Source of the DNA: Voacanga thouarsii
Lineage: Eukaryota; Streptophyta; Magnoliopsida; Gentianales; Apocynaceae
DNA: 64,000 nt
NCBI GenBank assembly: GCA_026120185.1
Contig: JANUWF010002278.1
Span: forward strand, 1,146,501 to 1,210,500
Direction of reading: 5' to 3'
The first letter of the stretch is position 1. Each line of letters starts with the position of its first letter. Shown here piece after piece: positions 35,072 through 47,325 of this stretch. Position numbers and translations under genes: made by a program. The notes beneath the pieces were generated by a model. The model made no database searches, was not told the DNA's origin, and saw only the letters and a program-made list of their open reading frames with translations.

Positions 35072-36340
35072 TGTTAGCCCTAAGGGCATTCTCCTGTGTT
35101 TTGACTTATAACAAACATTGATGAGGACTAAATTATGTGATCTACATATTATAGGACATGCTTGACATCAATTCTTCCAAGGTGTGGAAATAAGATTGTA
35201 AAGCAACTCTTGAGCAATAGAATCGAAGAATGGGTGATCAAGTAGAAGACCAAGCTTAAGAGATTGCATACTAAGAAATCCTTGTGGAAGAACCTTAGAC
35301 TAGGAATCCTTATTAAGGTCTTATCTGTGTAAATTCTAATGTCTTTTTTACCTTAAAATTCAGTTTACTTCTATCTTGAAGCACACAAACAAAAAGATTT
35401 CAAAGTTTGAAGTCTTTAAAATTTTGGATTGAGTAGTTTGGATAACTCTTTCCAAAATCCTGTGAATAGTGTTAAATCGATTCTGCCTAAAACAATGCCA
35501 CTTTGGACTTATCTTTTGGATGCATCATCGTCTGATTCTTAAGTCCAAAACTCTTGCAAATCTAACAGCGTGAAACTAGTCATTTCTAGCTATTGGAGCT
35601 CTACTTTTTGCTCTTATAAATGGTTTTAAAACTCAATTTTAAAGTAGATTTTTGTCATATCTTTCTAAGAAACACTCTTACTCTCTAGAATACAAAAATC
35701 TCATTTTTCATAGTGTTTCAAAGTGAAATCAAATTGATTTAAAAAGGTAAAGGCTGTTTGAGCTCATTTGTTTGTATATCTGCTCAAAAGAGTGAGCTAT
35801 CTTTGTTTCATTACTATAATTCTCTTTGTGTATCAAGGTTGTGGTGTAAAACTCATTTTGGGTGAACCTTAATTTGTTGGTTGATTGAGAGGTTTTGGTA
35901 AAACCAAGTGTGGTGATCCTCTTATATAATTGGTGTAGATAGACACCATTGAGTTTGGTGAATGAAATTTGGTTGAAAATCCTTAAGTGTGAGCTTAAGG
36001 TAGTGGATGTAGATCTTGGTAGATCAAATCACTATAAATCTTGTATTCTCTCTCTCTGTATTCAATTTTGGCCAATTGCAATATTTCTTGCGCAAAATTT
36101 CTTTAATCTCTTAAAAGAAATCTTTATGATTCTCACCAACTCATTTTCACTTTTGTATTAATTTCATCGTGTGTCTTATCTTATTCAGATTGTACTTAAT
36201 CTTTAAGTCATTTTGAAAGTTTCTTGTTGTATCAGTTGCACTCTATTCAATCTGAAATAGAAGGAGTTTCTCAAAACAAATTTTTGAAGAGCATTTTAAA
36301 TTTGTCAAAAACTTTATTCACTCCACTCTAAGGTTTTTTA
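35072..36340 (+). repeat. 5' LTR of the plus-strand SIRE-like element
   Basis: About 1.27 kb. The start is fixed by the TG and by the matching LTR start at 54329 on the minus strand. The right end is inferred from the primer site at 36343. A TC-rich run lies near 36050-36058. Confidence 0.7.
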
Positions 36341-36342
36341 TT

Positions 36343-36354
36343 TGGTATCAGAGC
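36343..36354 (+). other. Primer-binding site (initiator tRNA-Met)
   Basis: TGGTATCAGAGC, the canonical copia primer site complementary to the 3' end of plant initiator tRNA-Met. Confidence 0.85.
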
Positions 36355-36401
36355 TTTGGTCTACTCTATTTCGGTCTAACAACCATGTAGAAAATATTCT
36401 T

Positions 36402-38094
36402 ATGGCAAACTCATCTACTCTCCCTTATATTGAAGGATCCTCAATACATCGATCTCCTTTGTTCAATGAAAACAATTATACATGTTGAAAAAATAGAATA
36501 AAGATTTATTTTTGTTCAATCAACTTTGAGCTGTAGAATCTGATTAAAAATGGTCCATTTGTTCCGTTAAAATTTATTGATGGTAGAAAAGTGCCTAAAT
36601 AGAGTGACGAATATGACGCTAAAGATAATGCCAAAATGACATTAAATTTTCAAGTTATGAATATTCTGTGTTGTGCCCTTGATGCTACTGAATATAACTA
36701 AGTTTGTGGCTGTGATTCAACCCATAATGTGTGGAGATTACTTGAAGTCACCCATGAGGGGACAAATCAAGTGAAGGAGTCTAAGTTGGGACTTTTGATT
36801 CATGATTATGAATTGTTCACGATGAAGTCAAATGAGAGTATACCAGATTCACAAATATTGTAAATGGGCTTAAAGCCTATGGAAAAATCTATTCCCTTGG
36901 CGAACAAAACAAAAAAAATTCTAGATGCTTTGAATAAGAGTTGGCAACTGAAAGTTCTAGTTGTGGAAGAATCCAAAGATCTGAAAACCTTACAAACTGA
37001 AGAGCTAATTGGCTCTTTCCTAATGCATGAAATGAATTCAAGAGGTTTCAAGAATCTGATGATTATGACAACGACAAAAGGAGAATAGCACTGAAAGTTG
37101 CTAATGAGGACGCTGAAAATAGCCAATCTGATAGTGGTGATGAGACTGAAGTAGATATGAAGAATTGACCATGATTGCAAATAAATTCAGAAGAATCTTC
37201 AATAAAGGAAACTTCAAAAGAGGAAAGAAGTTCATGAAAAGAAAGGGACATACCTCATCATTTAAGCCTTACTGTTATGAATGCAAGAGCATGGAATATT
37301 TCATTACCGACTGCCCAATAGCCAAAGAAAAAGAAGGAAAAATGCTCAAAAAGAAGAAGAAGGATCTGAAAGCAAAGAAGGGCAAATGACTAATAAGAAC
37401 TTGGGACCAAAATGAGTCTGAATCCGAGACAGATAGAGACTTTGAAAATGAAACTGCCAACATATGCTTTATGGCAATGGAAAATGATGTAAATCCCATT
37501 ACCACTAATTCCATATCTGATTTACATAATTCTGATCATGAAAAGTATGATGATCCTAATGAATTGTTATTTGACATGTTTCATGAACTGAAAAAGCTAT
37601 CTAGAAGAAGTAAAGAAATGAAAATGAAAATTGACGATTTGTTAGATGAGAATGCAAAGTTGTTGAGTGAGAACAAAATCTCTCTTGAGTCAGACATATG
37701 TGCAAATATTGAAAAGGATGTTATCATTATTTCCTTACATCTTATGTCTTTAGAAAATAAATGTTTATGTGATAAAATTTATTCTCTTGAGATCATGGTT
37801 AGCAATTTTGATGATATGAAAGATAGAGTTGCTAATCTCACTACATGCATTGAAAAGTTTACAAATGGCAAAAATAATTTGAAAAAATTGTTTGGTGAAC
37901 AACACATAGCTGGAAACCGAAATAATCTAGGTTATAGGCATGAGATCAAAGCCAAGAATTACAAATCTCACTTTGTAAAAGCTGTCTCATCACATATGAC
38001 ACACGAGTGTTGCACATATTGTGAAAAATCTGGATACAAAGCATCTAAGTGTCATGTTAAGAAGAAAGTGGAATTCGGTACAAGAACAGTTTGA
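36402..38094 (+). pseudogene. SIRE-like gag pseudogene
   Basis: ATG at 36402 opens MANSSTLPYIEGSSIHRSPL. Later pieces are AKMTLNFQVMNILCCALDAT, VKESKLGLLIHDYELFTMKS, LKVLVVEESKDLKTLQTEEL and the long C-terminal coiled region at 37471-38094. Two zinc-knuckle positions are visible: CYECKSMEYFITDC and CTYCEKSGYKASKC, both with Tyr at the His position. Stops and frameshifts occur in the first half. Long gag with a Lys-rich region and two knuckles is usual in SIRE/Maximus-type copia elements. Gag would form the cytoplasmic particle. The minus-strand relative at 56981-58419 keeps His in its second knuckle. Confidence 0.8.
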
Positions 38095-38185
38095 AAAATT
38101 AGAGGAACTATTACTAACCCCCCGTGGACCCAAGAAAATATGGGTACAAAAAATCATTCTCTTTTCTCATGTATAGGTATATTCA

Positions 38186-41100
38186 TTGGAGAAAATGAGC
38201 TTCATAAAGTGGTTCTTGGATAGTGGATGTTCAAGACACATGAACGAAAATGTAGCTCTATTAGAAGATGTGCAAGCAACAAATGATAGATTTGTTACCT
38301 TTGGAGATAAAAAAAAAAAAAAAGAGAAAATTCTTGGCATAGGTAACATTGGTAAAGGATCTTCAACCATGATCAAACAAGTGTTATTAATTGATGAGCT
38401 GAAATACAACTTACTTAGAATTAGTTAATTATGTGACAGTAGTTGTAAAGTCATTTTTGAGAAAGATTCTTACTCTATCATGGATAGCTCAAATAATGAA
38501 ACAATCTTTGTTGCTAACCATATTGGGAATGTTTATGTATTCTATCTTGATGATTTTATAGCTCATGATATTAGATGTCTTTTCGTGCATGACAATGGTG
38601 GCTATCTTTGGCATAGAAGACTAGGTCATGTATCATTCGATTTACTAAACAAATTATCCTCAAAAGAGCTTGTTAGGGGGACTGCCCAAAATGAAATTTG
38701 ATAAAAGCAAACTATGTGATGCATGCCAATTTGGAAAACAAATCAAAACCTCTTTCAAACCCAAGAAAATGATTCATACCTCAAAACCTCTTGAATTAAT
38801 ATATATGGATTTGTTTGGACTAATGAGGACCACTAGCCTTGGTGGTAAGAGGTTTGCTTATGTTTTAGTAGATGACTTCTCAAGATTTACTTGGACTTTA
38901 TTTCTTGGACAAAAAGATGAAGTATTTTTTGAATTCTCAAAATTATTCAGGCGCGTCCAAAACTCTATTGGATGCAAATTGATTTCTATTAGAAGTGACA
39001 ATGGTAGAGATTTTTGCAACAGCGAGTTTACATACTTTTGTGATGAAAACGGAGTTTTCACAACTTTTTAGTAGCTAAAACCCCCCAACAGAATGGTGTT
39101 ATTAAGAGGAAAAATAGAACCTTATAAGAAATGGCTAGATCCATGATTTGTGAAGACTCTCTTCCAAAATATTTTTGGGCTGAAGTTGTAAATACAGCGT
39201 GTTATATTGTAAACCGAGTGATGTTGAGACATTTTCTAAGAAAAACATCCTTTGAGCTTATGTTTGACAAAACTCTATCAATTTCCTATTTTAAAGTATT
39301 TGGTTGCAAATATTTTGTTCTTAATACCCGAGACAATCTTGGAAAATTTGATAGCAAATATGATGAGGCTATATTCCTTGGATACTCTTCCAATAAAAAG
39401 GCATATAGAATGTACAATAAGAGAACTCTATGTGTGGAAGAATCTGTACATGTTGTCTTTTAATGAATCTAACATATATACTTCAAGAAAAGATGATGAT
39501 GATGTAGGAAGTTCAAAAGAAAGAGGGAAAGAACAGCACAAAGCACCATCGCTGGACACTCATGCCGAAGAAAAGGAATTTGAAGAGCAACAAGCTGAAC
39601 AAAACAAGCAAGAAACTGAAGAGCTCACAGATCAAGGATTACCAAGAGATTGGAAGTACAAAATCGGTTATCTAAAAGAGCAAATCATTGGTGAACCTAG
39701 CTATGGAGTTAAAACTAAATGGTATTTTATACAAAATTTTATTCTACTCTCTAGTATAGAACCTAATTGTATTGATGTGGCCTTGCATGATGATTTTTGG
39801 ATAATAGCTATGTAAGAAGAGTTGAACCAATTTGAGAGAAATAAATTTTGGAAACTCGTCCCTAGACCACTTGATCATCTGGTTATTGGTACCAAGTGGG
39901 TTTTCAGAAACAAACTTGATGAAAATGGAGTGGTGATTAGAAATAAAGCTAGACTTGTAGCCTAAGGATTCAATCAAGAAGAGGGCATTGATTATGATGA
40001 AACATTTGCTTCCGTTACTATATTAGTGTCCATAAGAATACTTCTTACCTTTGCAACTTTCAAAAATTTCATGTTTTATCAAATGGATGTTAAAAGTACA
40101 TTTTTGAATGGTTTTATTGAAGATGAGATATATGTAGAACAACCTCTGGGCTTTATTCATGAGCACTTTCCAAATCACGTTTTCAAGCTCTCAAAGGCTT
40201 TTTATGGTTTAAAACAAGCTCCATGAGCTTGGTATGAAAGGCTTAGTGGATTCTTACTCTCAAAAGGTTTTTCAAGAGACTTGATCAATACTACACTATT
40301 TATTAAGTCACAAAATTTTGATGATCTTCTTATTGTTCAAATTTATGTTGATAATATCATTTTTGGTGCTACTAATGATTCCTTGTGCAGGATGTTTGCT
40401 AAGACTATGCCTTAAGAATTTGAGATGAGCATGATGGGAGTACTTAACTTCTTCCTTGGATTGCAAATCAAACAAACCAAGGATGGAATTTTTCTAAATC
40501 ATGCTAAGTACGCTAAGGAACTGCTCAAAAGGTTTGGTATGAATAGAGCTAAAGAAATCAGTACACCTATGAGCACTTCTTTAAAGCTTGGCAAGAATGA
40601 AAAGGGTAAGAAGGTAGATGAATCAAAATACAGAGGTATGATTAGAAGTTTACTATATCTTACTGCTAGCCGGCCAAACATTATGTTTTTAATTTGTCTT
40701 TGTGCTAGATTTCAATCGTGCCTAAAGGAATCTTACTTATGTGCCAAGAAATGCATTCTTAGATATTTGGTTGGACCATATAATTATGGTTTATAGTATC
40801 CTCGTACTAACATATTTAATCTTATAGGCTATGCTGATGTGGACTATGCATGTTGTAAAGTTGAACGAAAAAGCACTAGCGAGCACTGTCAATTTCTCAG
40901 ACACTCTTTAGTGTCCTGACATAGCAAAAAATAGGCCTGTGTATCCTTATCCACAACTGAGGCAGAATATATTGCAGCAGGGAGTTGCTGTGCACAAATT
41001 CTATGAATGAAAAACACATTGCCTAATTTTGGTCTCAATTTTGATTGCGTACCTATATTATGTGATACTACAAGTGCAATTAATTTAACGAAAAATTCTG

Positions 41101-41318
41101 TTCAACATTCTAGGACCAAGCATATTGAGATTAAGCATCATTTCATTAGGGATCATGTGCTCAAAGGAAATGTATATGTTAAATATATCTCAACTGATAA
41201 ACAACTTGCGGATATTTTCACAAAACCTTTGGTCGAAGAAAGATTTAATCATCTAAAAAGGGGTTTAGGAATTAGCTATCAAAGACAGGTTTACTACAAA
41301 TGCCAGAGTGTTAAATGA
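38186..41318 (+). pseudogene. SIRE-like pol: protease, integrase, RT, RNase H
   Basis: Protease starts near 38195 with KWFLDSGCSRHM (active-site DSG kept). Pre-integrase has LWHRRLGHVSFDLLNKLSSK and CDACQFGKQ (38480-38800). Integrase core pieces are MDLFGLMRTTSLGGKRFAYV, VDDFSRFTWTLFL and IRSDNGRDF, then MARSMICEDSLPKYFWAEVV. RT has WVFRNKLDENGVVIRNKARL, FYQMDVKSTFLNGFIEDEIY and a YVDD site reading YVDN. RNase H runs to 41318 and ends HSRTKHIEIKHHFIRDHV, KQLADIFTKPL. At least eight stops or frame changes separate these blocks. Most domains are individually recognisable, so decay is moderate. Confidence 0.88.
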
Positions 41319-41400
41319 GCTGCTTATTTTAGTAAAAAGGATACTACTTTAAGATTTGAAGTCTAGCGAAAAACGGCGAAGAAATTTAGGTAAACAACAC

Positions 41401-41423
41401 AAGAAAAGACTTAAGGATTTATA
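41401..41423 (-). repeat. Fragment of a minus-strand SIRE-like 3' LTR
   Basis: Removing the TTATA-flanked copia joins AAGGATT to TTATAGTGGTTC. On the minus strand this reads ACCACTATAAATCCTTAAG, matching the LTR at about 36026-36040. The leftward extent into 41319-41400 is uncertain. Confidence 0.5.
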
Positions 41424-43400
41424 TGAGGGACGGGAAAACAGAGGAAGCATGCTTGAACCGAAAAAAAAAGAGAGAAAAAAAACACAAGCCTTAGAGGCCA
41501 CACGGAAGCGTAAAGATCATACCTTTGCGCTCCTTAAGCCTACTAGGTTGAGTAGGAGTGGATTGAACGACAGGAATCGCTTCGCTTTGCCCACTCGAAG
41601 AAGCTTCCGGTTGAAAACCCGCTAGCCTCCGACTTCGCCTGGTTTGCATGAACGCTAAGCCTTTCAGCTCTCGGAATATACCACAGCCCAACCTCTAGTC
41701 GGTGAACACCACGGTGAAGAGGAACGGTCTCGAATCTCCTTGGTTCTCTTGCTATTGATTAGCAAAGAAACAAGAAGAACAACAGAAGAGAGGAGATGTT
41801 TTTTCCTTTTTCCAGAGACTTGGTTTATTAGTTAGCCAAAATTAGGTCTCTTAATATCTGATAAACATATCCCCGGGATATCATATTTCAAAACACCCGG
41901 ATGTTATCCTGAGAATCAGTTTAGCTTAACCTTACACTCTTCTTAACCGTATATGGAAAAAAACCCTAAGGTCCAAGCTATTGGGCCGGAAAAATATTTA
42001 TTATTTCTCTTGGACCCAAAAAGGCCCAAAATAATAAACATTAATTATTTATTTTTTGGGCTTATATAAATAACCCAATAAATAATTAATGAGCCCAAAT
42101 GAACCAAAATAATTAATCTTTAATTATTTATTTCTTGGGCCTATATAAATAACCCAATAAATAATTAAACATTAATTATTTCCCCTAGTTTAAGCCCAGG
42201 TTAATTTCCTAATTATTCATACTGGATCTAGGCCCTGAATAATTTATTAACTAATTAAACTAGATAATTAATTTCTCTCAACTCCTATTTTATTTTATTT
42301 ATTTATTTTATTCCAGACTAATAATAAATTAGACATCCTGAATAAAATCAAATAAAAATAAAAACCTTTTGAATTGAGACCAATTCCTCAACCCAAAATT
42401 AGTTAGGACTTACGGGCTATTCCGAGGACCAAAAAGACACATCGCCTTGGATGCTAAAATGATCAAAATACCCCTGCTATATAAATAGCTGTATTTTGCA
42501 TTTTAAATATTTTCTAATATCACCATAAGGAAATATTGACCCCAAGGACAATGCTGCATTAGCAAAGTCTCCGACCTATAGGTGAAATGACTAAAATACC
42601 CCTCTACATATCGCCGTACATTTAGAGAGGAAGAAGTGTACTAACACCCCTCTAAATGACATCTACCATCCTTAGGTTTCTAGTCCAATGATCCACGACT
42701 TCCTGGAGTGTTTTCGCTTTCCAAGGGAGCTACCCTAAAGTAAACATCCAAGTCATGTTTCTCAGGGCCCTAGACATTTTAGACCATTCGGACAACCACA
42801 AGGGGCGATATAGTGTAGAAACTATCTTGTACAAGTCTGTCTTAACTAACTAGTTACATATACCCAATACACAAGTATATTGGTTTTACCATAGAACCTC
42901 AACTATAGCATATCAAAGCATATGTTTTCAGCTTCGTCAGTCCACCAACTTATACTCAAGTCGTAGAGTACTAGTCCACGCTGTAGCGGTAGTAGTCTAG
43001 GTTTCTATCATATAGTACTTTTAGAAACCACTACTACAGGTCCTGTCCTACGTATTCGAAATACGCTTATGTCATGAAGTGAGTGGACTACTCACTGGCT
43101 AAAGGTAAGCCATTCCCCATTGGGAATTCATAACATAATAACCTAAACATGATGAGATTCCCAGTCTCATAAATAGGTTAAGAACAAATGTTTATGTGTT
43201 AAATAACCCGTGATTCATACCTTACTGTGAAAGACCACCATTCACATGGACCACTTATTTAAAAACAATGGGTCTGTTCCAAATGAAAATTGTGTACAAA
43301 CAAAACGTAAATTCACAAACAATTTCTGAAAATAAATTATTTTATTAAAATATTCGATTTTACATCAGAAACCTAGTCTAAGAGGGCATACAATCCAACA
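41424..43400 (-). repeat. 3' LTR of the 9.2-kb copia element
   Basis: 1977 bp, TGAGGGACGGGAAAACAG... on the plus strand to ...CAATCCAACA. It lacks about 66 bases present in the other LTR (near 48970-49040). Confidence 0.9.
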
Positions 43401-43422
43401 ATCTCCCATTTGCACTCTAAGA

Positions 43423-46400
43423 CTAGGTAAGTCCATAGGTACCCACCCCTATGGCGTCTAAGTGTCTCTTGAAGACTCTCTCAGCCAAAGGCTTGGTGAA
43501 TGGATCTGCTAGATTATTTTCTGTGGCAATATGTTCCACCAGGACTTCCCATCTCTGGATGAAATCCCGGATCAGGTGGTACTTCCTCTCGATGTGTTTC
43601 CCCTTCTTGTGGTTCCGAGGCTCCTTAGATTGCGATACTACTCTAGTGTTGTTGCAATACATCACAATCGGCCTGTTCATATGTGGTACGACTTTAAGTT
43701 CTAAAAGGAACTTCCAGAGCCAAACTGCTTCCTTGGACGCCTCCGAAGCTGCCATATACTCAGTTTCCATGGTTGAGTCAGCAATACAACACTGCTTAAT
43801 ACTCCTCCATGAAATTGCTCCTCCAGACAAGATGAAGACATATCCACTAGTGTATTTTCTCTCATCCTTATCCGCCTGGAAGTCTGAGTCTGTGTATCCT
43901 GTAGGAACCAAATCATCAACCCTGTAAACTAGCATATAATCTCTTGTTCCCTTGAGGTACTTGAGAATATGCTTTACAGCTTGCCAATGAACCTCCCCTG
44001 GGTTTGACTAATATCTGCTAACTAAGCCCACGGCAAAGCAGATATCTGGCCTAGTACACAGCATGACGTATATGAGACTTCCTACAGCCGAAGCGTAGGG
44101 AATCCTACTCATTCTGTCCTTTTCTTCTTGAGACTTAGGACAGTCCTTCGAAGAAAATGACAACCCATGTCTGTAAGGGATTAGAGCTCCCTTGCATGAG
44201 CCTATGCTGTATTTGGCCAGCATCTTGTCAATGTCTGTTGCTTGGGATAACCCTAACATTCTCTGCTTCTTATTTCTAAGAAGCCTAATCCCAAGAATGT
44301 AGCTGGCTTCTCCCAAGTCCTTCATACTGAATTGACTAGACAGCCAAACCTTTGTAGATGATAATGTCCTTACATCATTGCCAATGAGTAGAATGTCATC
44401 CACATACAGGACAAGAAAAACCACATTAATGCCTTCAAATTTCCTGTACACGCATGGTTCATCTTTGTTTTCAATAAAACCATAAGACTTTATCGTCTCA
44501 TCAAAATGAATGTTCCATGCTCTCGATGCCTGCTTAAGTCCATAAATGGACTTCTTAAGCTTGCAAATCATATGTTCCTAGCCTTCAGCAATGAAACCTT
44601 CTGATTAGGACATATAGATGTCTTCGCTAAGATGGCTATTTAAGAATGCTATATTGACATCCATTTGCCATATCTCGTAGTCATAGTGACATGCGATGGC
44701 AAGGAGGATGCGGATGGATTTAAGCATAGCAACCGGGGAAAAGGTTTCCTCATAGTCGATACCTTCTTTTTGAGTATACCCTTTCGCCACAAGCCTAGCT
44801 TTGAAGGTTTCCACCTTCCTATCCACTCCCCTCTTTCTCTTGTACACCCACTTGCACCCAATGGGTTTTACCCCTTCAGGTGAAGTTACAAGATCCCAAA
44901 CCTGATTGAGGTACATAGACTCAATCTCGGTTTTCATTAGTTCATGCCAAAGATTTGCATTGGCATCAGCAATAGCCTCCTCGTATCTAGTGGGGTCTTG
45001 TTCCTGATGGTCAGAAACCAGCTCAAAGGCTTCTCCAGTCCATCTATCCGGAACCCTAGACACTCTCCCACTACGCGAGGCTCCACTTGCACAGGCTCTT
45101 GAGGTTGTGCCCCTTCTTGTTCCACAATCGGGTCAGAACAAGTTGATTCCGTAGATAACTTCTCCTCAAGTTCTAACCTCGTAGAACCTTTAGTGGAAGT
45201 TCTTTGATCATCTTCCAAGTGTCTAGCATTGGTACTGACTAGCACCTTCTGCTCCTTAGGATGATAAAAGTAACCTCCTTTTGTCCCTTTTGGATAGCCA
45301 ACAAAATAGCATAATTCTAATCTTGGTTCCAATTTGTCTCCCTTGACCAGTACATAAGTTGGACAACCCCAAATCCTGAGATGATTCATACTTGGCTTAC
45401 GCCCAGTCCACATCTCATAGGGAGTCCTAGGTACTGACTTGAAAGGCACCAAGTTCAGAATATATGCCGCTGTCTCCAGGGCATATCCCCAAAAGGACAC
45501 TGGAAGAGTAGCATGAGACATCATGCTTCGGACCATTTCCATCAATGTCCTGTTCCTTCTCTCAACTACTCCGTTCTGCTGGGGTGTTCCTGGTGTAGAG
45601 AGCTGGGATACTATCCCATGATGTACCATGTAGTCTTTGAATTCACCTAGGAGGTACTCTCCACCACGATCTGATCGTAAGGTTTTGATTAATTTACCTG
45701 TCTGACGCTCCACTTCACTCTTAAACTCCTTGAACTTATCAAAAGAGTCAGACTTGTGTCTCATCAGGTAAATGTAACCATACCTCGTACAATTATCCGT
45801 GAAAGTGATGAAGTACTCAAAACCTTTTTGGCTCTATCCCACATTTGGAGTAAATGACCTTTTGGTCATCTTTCCCATCAGGCAGGATTCATACTGAGGC
45901 CAACTTTCCAATCTCAATGAGCTCAAAGGCCCATTATGGATTAGCCTCTGAATCCTGGTTGAGTTAATATGACCCAACCTTAGATGCCAAAGGTATGAAT
46001 CATTGATATTGGTCTTTCTCTTCTTAGTTAAAGGTTCAAACTGAGCGTTATTTTATTGGTTGTTAATAGGGTTTAAAAAGAACAAATTTCCATACATATG
46101 CCCAGTACATAAAATTTCTCCATCTCTACTGATAGAAATACCAGAATGGAAAGATACAGAATATCCTTGATTAATAAGTTTGCAACTGAAATCAAATTCT
46201 GATGAAAACTAGGTACATATAAAATATCTTTTAAAACTACTATCTTATTACAATAAAAAATAAGATCCAACTCTCTCACTGCAAGGGCCCAGACTTGTGC
46301 TCCATTACCCACTCGAAGCCCATGTTCGCCTTTCTTGAGTCTTCTTATCTTTCTAAACCCCTGCAAGGAGTTACAGATATGATCAATGGCTCCTGAATCA

Positions 46401-46672
46401 ACAATCCAAGTGGAAGTTGATCCTACCATTGATATAGACTCTAGATAGAAAACATTACCTGTGGGGTTTTTCTTGGTTTGAAGATCTGGACACTCCTTTT
46501 TCCAGTGTCCCTTCTTCCCACATTTGAAGCACTTGCCATTTGGTTTGTCTTTGGGCTGGGCTGCTGCATTCCCCTTCTTCCTCTTGAACTTTCTGGGTTT
46601 AGGCCCAGTTCTTGAGGAAGAAGCTTTAGCAATCACGGCCTTTGACTGTGGCTCCATGACTTTCTCTGCCAT
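43423..46672 (-). pseudogene. Copia gag C-terminus and pol, lightly broken
   Basis: Minus-strand order: zinc knuckle CFKCGKKGHWKKEC (intact CCHC), protease WIVDSGAIDHICNSLQGF, pre-integrase LWHLRLGHI (about 45.98 kb), integrase [20 protein letters not shown] and [42 protein letters not shown] and FLVLYVDDILLIGN (YVDD intact), RNase H DSTMETEYMAASEASKEAVW and ending near NLADPFTKPLAE. Domains and catalytic motifs are better kept than in any other element here. Stops at 46673-46675 (just before this reading), 44605-44607, 44578-44580, 44008-44010 and 45834-45836 interrupt it. A short deletion in the pre-integrase/integrase junction (about 45.85 kb) is likely. Confidence 0.9.
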
Positions 46673-46675
46673 CTA

Positions 46676-47250
46676 GAGCTCCTCCATCAATTCAGTCAAA
46701 CTCATGTTCAGTTTGTTCATGTTATAGTTTAACTTGAATTGAGTGAAGGAGCCCGGTAGAGATTCGAGAACCATGTCTACTTGGCTCTCAGGGTCAATGA
46801 CAACCCCTAAGATTTCCGCCTCATCGAAAGCAGTAATCATCTTGAGCATATATTCTCGAACTATTCTCCCTTAGCCATCTTAGTGTTTACAATAGTTCGA
46901 AGAGCCTCCTGCCTTGCAGGCCGGCTCTTGTCCGCAAACATAGCAGCCAATGATTGACTGATGTCATATGCAGAAGCCATGTGCTCGTGTTTTGATTGGA
47001 GCACATTAGACATGGAGGTTAACATATAGCAGTGTGCCATTTCGTAAGCCTTCTTCCACGCCTTCTCAACCTTTCGCTCTTCGGCGATGGAACCTTCCCC
47101 GATAACAGGGCAGGTCTTGTAAAGGACATACTTATACTCTTCGGCTGTGAGTATTATGTCCAGGTTCCTTTTCCAGTCCACATAGTTTGGACCCGTTAAC
47201 TTATTCTCCCTGAGAATAAAGGCCAATGGACTAAAAGAACCTCCTACCAT
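46676..47250 (-). pseudogene. Copia gag N-terminal part
   Basis: I choose the ATG at 47250 (MVGGSFSPLAFILRENKLTG), because upstream codons look like leader and this start precedes the conserved NYVDWKRNLDIILTAEEYKY. It continues with KVEKAWKKAYEMAHCYMLTS to 46861, shifts frame, then reads REYMLKMITAFDEAEILG and FTQFKLNYNMNKLNMSLTEL to a TAG at 46673-46675. The frame continues directly past that TAG into the knuckle/protease reading. Structural protein of the particle. Confidence 0.85.
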
Positions 47251-47325
47251 TTCTGAAAATCGAAAGAAAGAATTTAGTTTGTGAAAACAAAATAAAATTT
47301 GTGCAGCTCTTAGGAAAACTGACAT

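Larger units (their letters stand above)
35072..41400 (+). mobile_element. SIRE-like Ty1/copia element, plus strand, 3' end lost
   Basis: LTR 35072 to about 36340 (TGTTAGCCCTAAGGGCATTC), primer site TGGTATCAGAGC at 36343-36354, long gag with two zinc knuckles, protease, integrase, RT and RNase H to 41318. No 3' LTR of the same orientation follows. Within about 100 bases the sequence passes into a minus-strand LTR of the same family and then the TTATA-flanked copia. The exact junction (41319-41400) is not resolved. Confidence 0.8.

Noticed and set aside
41356..41691. Lys/Arg-rich open frames around the copia LTR edge
   Set aside because: They cross the LTR boundary at 41424, and similar frames appear in the second LTR copy. 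They are LTR sequence, not a gene.
43451..44883. Plus-strand frames of 158 and 72 codons
   Set aside because: Antisense shadows of copia RNase H and RT, which read clearly on the minus strand.
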